This document shows positions 5,731 through 7,844 of a stretch of DNA of 7,844 nucleotides, one piece after another (position 1 is the first letter of the stretch; each line of letters begins with the position of its first letter). The DNA is taken from the NCBI GenBank assembly GCA_964619785.1, contig CAZUGH010000077.1, forward strand, positions 1 to 7,844, written 5' to 3'. The notes beneath the pieces were generated by a model. The model did not search any database and was not told the origin of the DNA. It was given only the letters and a program-made list of their open reading frames with translations. The translations under genes and the position numbers were made by a program. The stretch is from CAZUGH01 sp964619785 (GTDB taxonomy: Bacteria > Bacillota > Clostridia > Lachnospirales > Lachnospiraceae).

Positions 5731-7737
5731 TTAACCAATTTCCTCTGTATCTTTGTAATAATCTGCTTCTGTGTATGTCAGTTTCTCAAGACCAGCTGTC
5801 TCGCGTCCTAGGTTAACGAGTTCCCAGAATGCCAGCTTAGGCTGGAAGCCTGCACGGAAGATAGTTGGATACTGCTCTTTTCTCCATGAAGACTCATCGC
5901 TGATACCCCAGATAATAATCTTGTCAAGTTTTTCTTTCTTAGCAAGATAAACATTGAATACATCTTTGTATGCTTGTGCAAAATGTTCGGAATCTAATGC
6001 ACCACGTGTAATATCAAGCTCTGTAACCTGAACCTTCAATCCTGTTGCAGCAAACTTATCAATTGCCTGACCAATCAAATCAGCCGAGCAATCTTCCTTC
6101 AATTTGCCATCCTTTTTAGCTCCATCACAAGCTAAGTGACTCTGCATACCAATACCACTGATGATTGACTTACCATTAACTTTGATAGCTGCTAACTTAG
6201 TACCAAGTTCTGCGATTGCATCACGCTTAGCAGGAACATACTCATTGTAATCATTGTAGTATAGATCTACTTCTGGATTTGCATAGGTTCTAGCAAATGT
6301 AAAGGCATCCTCAATAAAGGACTCATCCTTATATGTAGACATCCATCTACTAGTCTGNNNNNNNNNNNNNNNNNNNNNNNNNNNNNNNNNNNNNNNNNNN
6401 NNNNNNNNNNNNNNNNNNNNNNNNNNNNNNNNNNNNNNNNNNNNNNNNNNNNNNNNNGGATCACTACCCATGATAGAAGATGGTTTCATCTCATTACCCA
6501 TGGTAATGCTTCCTCCTGTAACACTTGCAGTAGCTGCATCTGCACTCTTGAACTGACGAACAACATCTGCCATAACAATCGAGTTACGAAGCTGTTCTGA
6601 ACCAAGTGCTGTACCGATATCTAATAATCCGCGATATGCATCCGCAATACTTGGAAGATCAGATGTAACTACCTTACCAGTAACTTCTGCAACGGAGAAT
6701 GAATCAATATAATAACTTACATTGTCAAGATTCGTAAGACTCTTCTTACTTACACCAGGAGTCTCGAAGAAAATTCTTAAGTCACCATCAGATGGCATCG
6801 TAACAGTAGCTTCGAGCTTTTTCCACTGACCACGAACAATACCACCTGTGGATGGTCCATGTTTGTCCGAAATCCATCCAGTCTCAGCCTGGTTTGCAGC
6901 GTTAAAGTCTTTTGACTCATTTCCCTCTGCATCAACACCAATCTTCGATAATACAACACCACGTTTCTTATCGTTTAATTTTGCACCCGGATCACGAATG
7001 GTATCTGTTGACATAACCCAAGCAGTAATCTTGTAATCTTTACCAGGTTCTGCTCCACATTCCTTCATGGAAACCTGAGCACCAATCCAAGAGGCACCTA
7101 CATATGTATTCGTTTCTTCATCAAGCTTCTTACGATCGGTAACATATAGAGCTGTCTTGCCATATCCATATTCATTCGATACAGAAAGCTTCGTAGTAGC
7201 CTTGTCCTCACCTGGATCACGGCGAATGAACTTGCCTACACCATTATCAAAGTTCTCGCTGTAGATAGCTTTCGTGATAGCTGGCGCTGGCTGATTCTGC
7301 TCTGCAACCCCACCACTTGCTGGTACTGGAGTAGGTGTAACTACAGGAACAACAGGTGCAGGAGTAACAACTGGCTTCTTGTTCTTAACAGTTACCTTAA
7401 CCTTAAAGGTGTACTTCTTAGACTTAACTTTTACTTTACAAGTAATTGTCGTTGTTCCTTTCTTAACACCTTTAATCTTTGCCTTTTTCTTGCTTGATTT
7501 CTTAACTGTGGCAATCTTCTTTCTCTTCGTAGTCCACTTAACTGACTTAATGTCTTTGGACTTAGCATTCTTAATTTTTACTGTTTTAGTCTTACCTTTT
7601 GTAATTGATGCTTTGGTAACACTGAGTTTTGGTTTCTTAGCTTTCGCTGCCTGAGCATCTGCACCACCAACGAGGGTAGTAGCAATCATAGCAAGTGAAA
7701 GAGCAACCGCAACTATGCTTTTCATTCCTTTTTTCAT
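5731..7737 (-). CDS. Secreted modular GH10 endo-1,4-beta-xylanase (interrupted by an assembly gap)
   Basis: Hydrolyses internal beta-1,4 links of xylan outside the cell, if intact. Numbering counts the gap as 34 codons (668 total). Signal peptide 1-30 (AQA cleavage); lysine-rich Big_2 domain 36-119; Pro/Val/Thr linker 122-141; beta-sandwich carbohydrate-binding module of CBM22 or CBM4/9 type, about 156-351; GH10 catalytic domain from about 360 to 645. GH10 marks: GNEMKP (414-419), YYNDYN (493-498), GIGMQSHL (528-535), the nucleophile in VTELDI (Glu573) and WGISDESSW (610-618). The HTLVWH and DVVNEA regions, including the acid/base Glu, are absent because they fall in the gap. Both sides of the gap belong to the same domain in correct order, so I read one gene and not a pseudogene; its real length is unknown. 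Start: ATG with AAGGAGG (7744-7750) six bases upstream. A terminator follows the stop. Confidence 0.9.
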   Translation of the reverse strand: MKKGMKSIVAVALSLAMIATTLVGGADAQAAKAKKPKLSVTKASITKGKTKTVKIKNAKSKDIKSVKWTTKRKKIATVKKSSKKKAKIKGVKKGTTTITCKVKVKSKKYTFKVKVTVKNKKPVVTPAPVVPVVTPTPVPASGGVAEQNQPAPAITKAIYSENFDNGVGKFIRRDPGEDKATTKLSVSNEYGYGKTALYVTDRKKLDEETNTYVGASWIGAQVSMKECGAEPGKDYKITAWVMSTDTIRDPGAKLNDKKRGVVLSKIGVDAEGNESKDFNAANQAETGWISDKHGPSTGGIVRGQWKKLEATVTMPSDGDLRIFFETPGVSKKSLTNLDNVSYYIDSFSVAEVTGKVVTSDLPSIADAYRGLLDIGTALGSEQLRNSIVMADVVRQFKSADAATASVTGGSITMGNEMKPSSIMGSDXXXXXXXXXXXXXXXXXXXXXXXXXXXXXXXXXXQTSRWMSTYKDESFIEDAFTFARTYANPEVDLYYNDYNEYVPAKRDAIAELGTKLAAIKVNGKSIISGIGMQSHLACDGAKKDGKLKEDCSADLIGQAIDKFAATGLKVQVTELDITRGALDSEHFAQAYKDVFNVYLAKKEKLDKIIIWGISDESSWRKEQYPTIFRAGFQPKLAFWELVNLGRETAGLEKLTYTEADYYKDTEEIG
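6358..6457. other. 100-N scaffold gap inside the xylanase gene
   Basis: Exactly 100 Ns, the usual placeholder for a gap of unknown size. The coding frame reads through only because 100 leaves the right remainder; the true insert must also be 1 modulo 3 if the gene is intact. Comparison with the GH10 fold (about 125 residues between NEMK and NDYN, against 42 seen here outside the Ns) suggests that roughly 80 or more residues are missing, so 100 bases is too short. The spacing figure is from memory of the family. Confidence 0.95.
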
Positions 7738-7789
7738 TATGGGCCTCCTTATTATATTTCAAAACCTTAGGGTCTTGTATGTAGCTTAT

Positions 7790-7818
7790 ATTATATCATA
7801 TGTATGTCAAAATTGTAA
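7790..7818 (-). promoter_or_regulatory. Promoter of the xylanase gene
   Basis: The minus strand has a consensus -10 TATAAT (7795-7790) with the TG extension (TGA at 7798-7796). Seventeen bases upstream is TTACAA (7818-7813), a weak -35. A TTGACA at 7810-7805 is too close (9 bases) to act as -35 for this -10. Transcription should start near 7783, about 45 bases before the ATG. I see no clear cre site or other operator in the short upstream stretch that the window contains. Confidence 0.6.
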
Positions 7819-7844
7819 TGTATTTTCGTATTTTTTTCATGTAT

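Noticed and set aside
7379..7654. Plus-strand hydrophobic frame of 91 codons opposite the xylanase N-terminus
   Set aside because: Its Leu/Phe/Val-rich product is the antisense reading of lysine codons (AAA/AAG) in the Big_2 domain, so the apparent membrane character is an artefact.
7800..7844. Catabolite-repression (cre) site upstream of the xylanase
   Set aside because: An AT-rich stretch contains one CG dinucleotide but does not fit the TGNAANCGNNNNCA pattern.
1..7844. CRISPR array, tRNA or rRNA genes, insertion sequence transposase
   Set aside because: No regularly spaced repeats, cloverleaf, rRNA-like sequence or transposase reading frame is visible on either strand.

Overview
The window looks like a low-to-moderate GC Gram-positive of the class Clostridia, most likely a gut or rumen Lachnospiraceae. 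The reasons are strong GGAGG-type ribosome binding sites, sigma-A promoters, U-tailed terminators, secreted proteins built on lysine-rich bacterial Ig-like (Big_2) domains, and a modular GH10 xylanase with a basic N-terminal domain. An exact 100-N run (6358-6457) marks a scaffold gap, so this is a draft or metagenome-derived assembly. The family assignment rests on protein style, not on a marker gene.

All four genes lie on the minus strand, so the order of transcription runs from high to low coordinates: (1) 7737-5731, a secreted GH10 endo-xylanase with Big_2 and carbohydrate-binding modules, interrupted by the gap; (2) 5607-3790, a 605-residue polytopic membrane protein of the O-antigen ligase/polymerase family; (3) 3512-2835, a small secreted protein with two Big_2 domains and a highly acidic tail; (4) 2597-12, the ClpB disaggregase. 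Genes 1-3 are each followed by a convincing rho-independent terminator (about 5674-5707, 3741-3773 and 2762-2796). Each gene has a promoter candidate directly upstream. The layout is therefore four single-gene transcription units and not an operon. Genes 1-3 share a cell-envelope or exported theme; ClpB is a cytoplasmic stress protein and shows no obvious link to them.

The least explained DNA is in the two intergenic regions around the small Big_2 gene. Its 5' leader holds a 23-bp direct repeat (one mismatch, period 135 bp). The repeat brackets a perfect 16-bp and a perfect 10-bp inverted repeat and carries the gene's own Shine-Dalgarno sequence, so it looks like a small inserted repetitive element that now supplies the translation start region. 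Between that gene and clpB lie a GC-rich 34-base island and a perfect 15-bp palindrome that overlaps the clpB -35 box. I do not see a complete novel multi-gene system. The best leads are the leader element, the clpB palindrome, and the reciprocal charges of the two Big_2 proteins.
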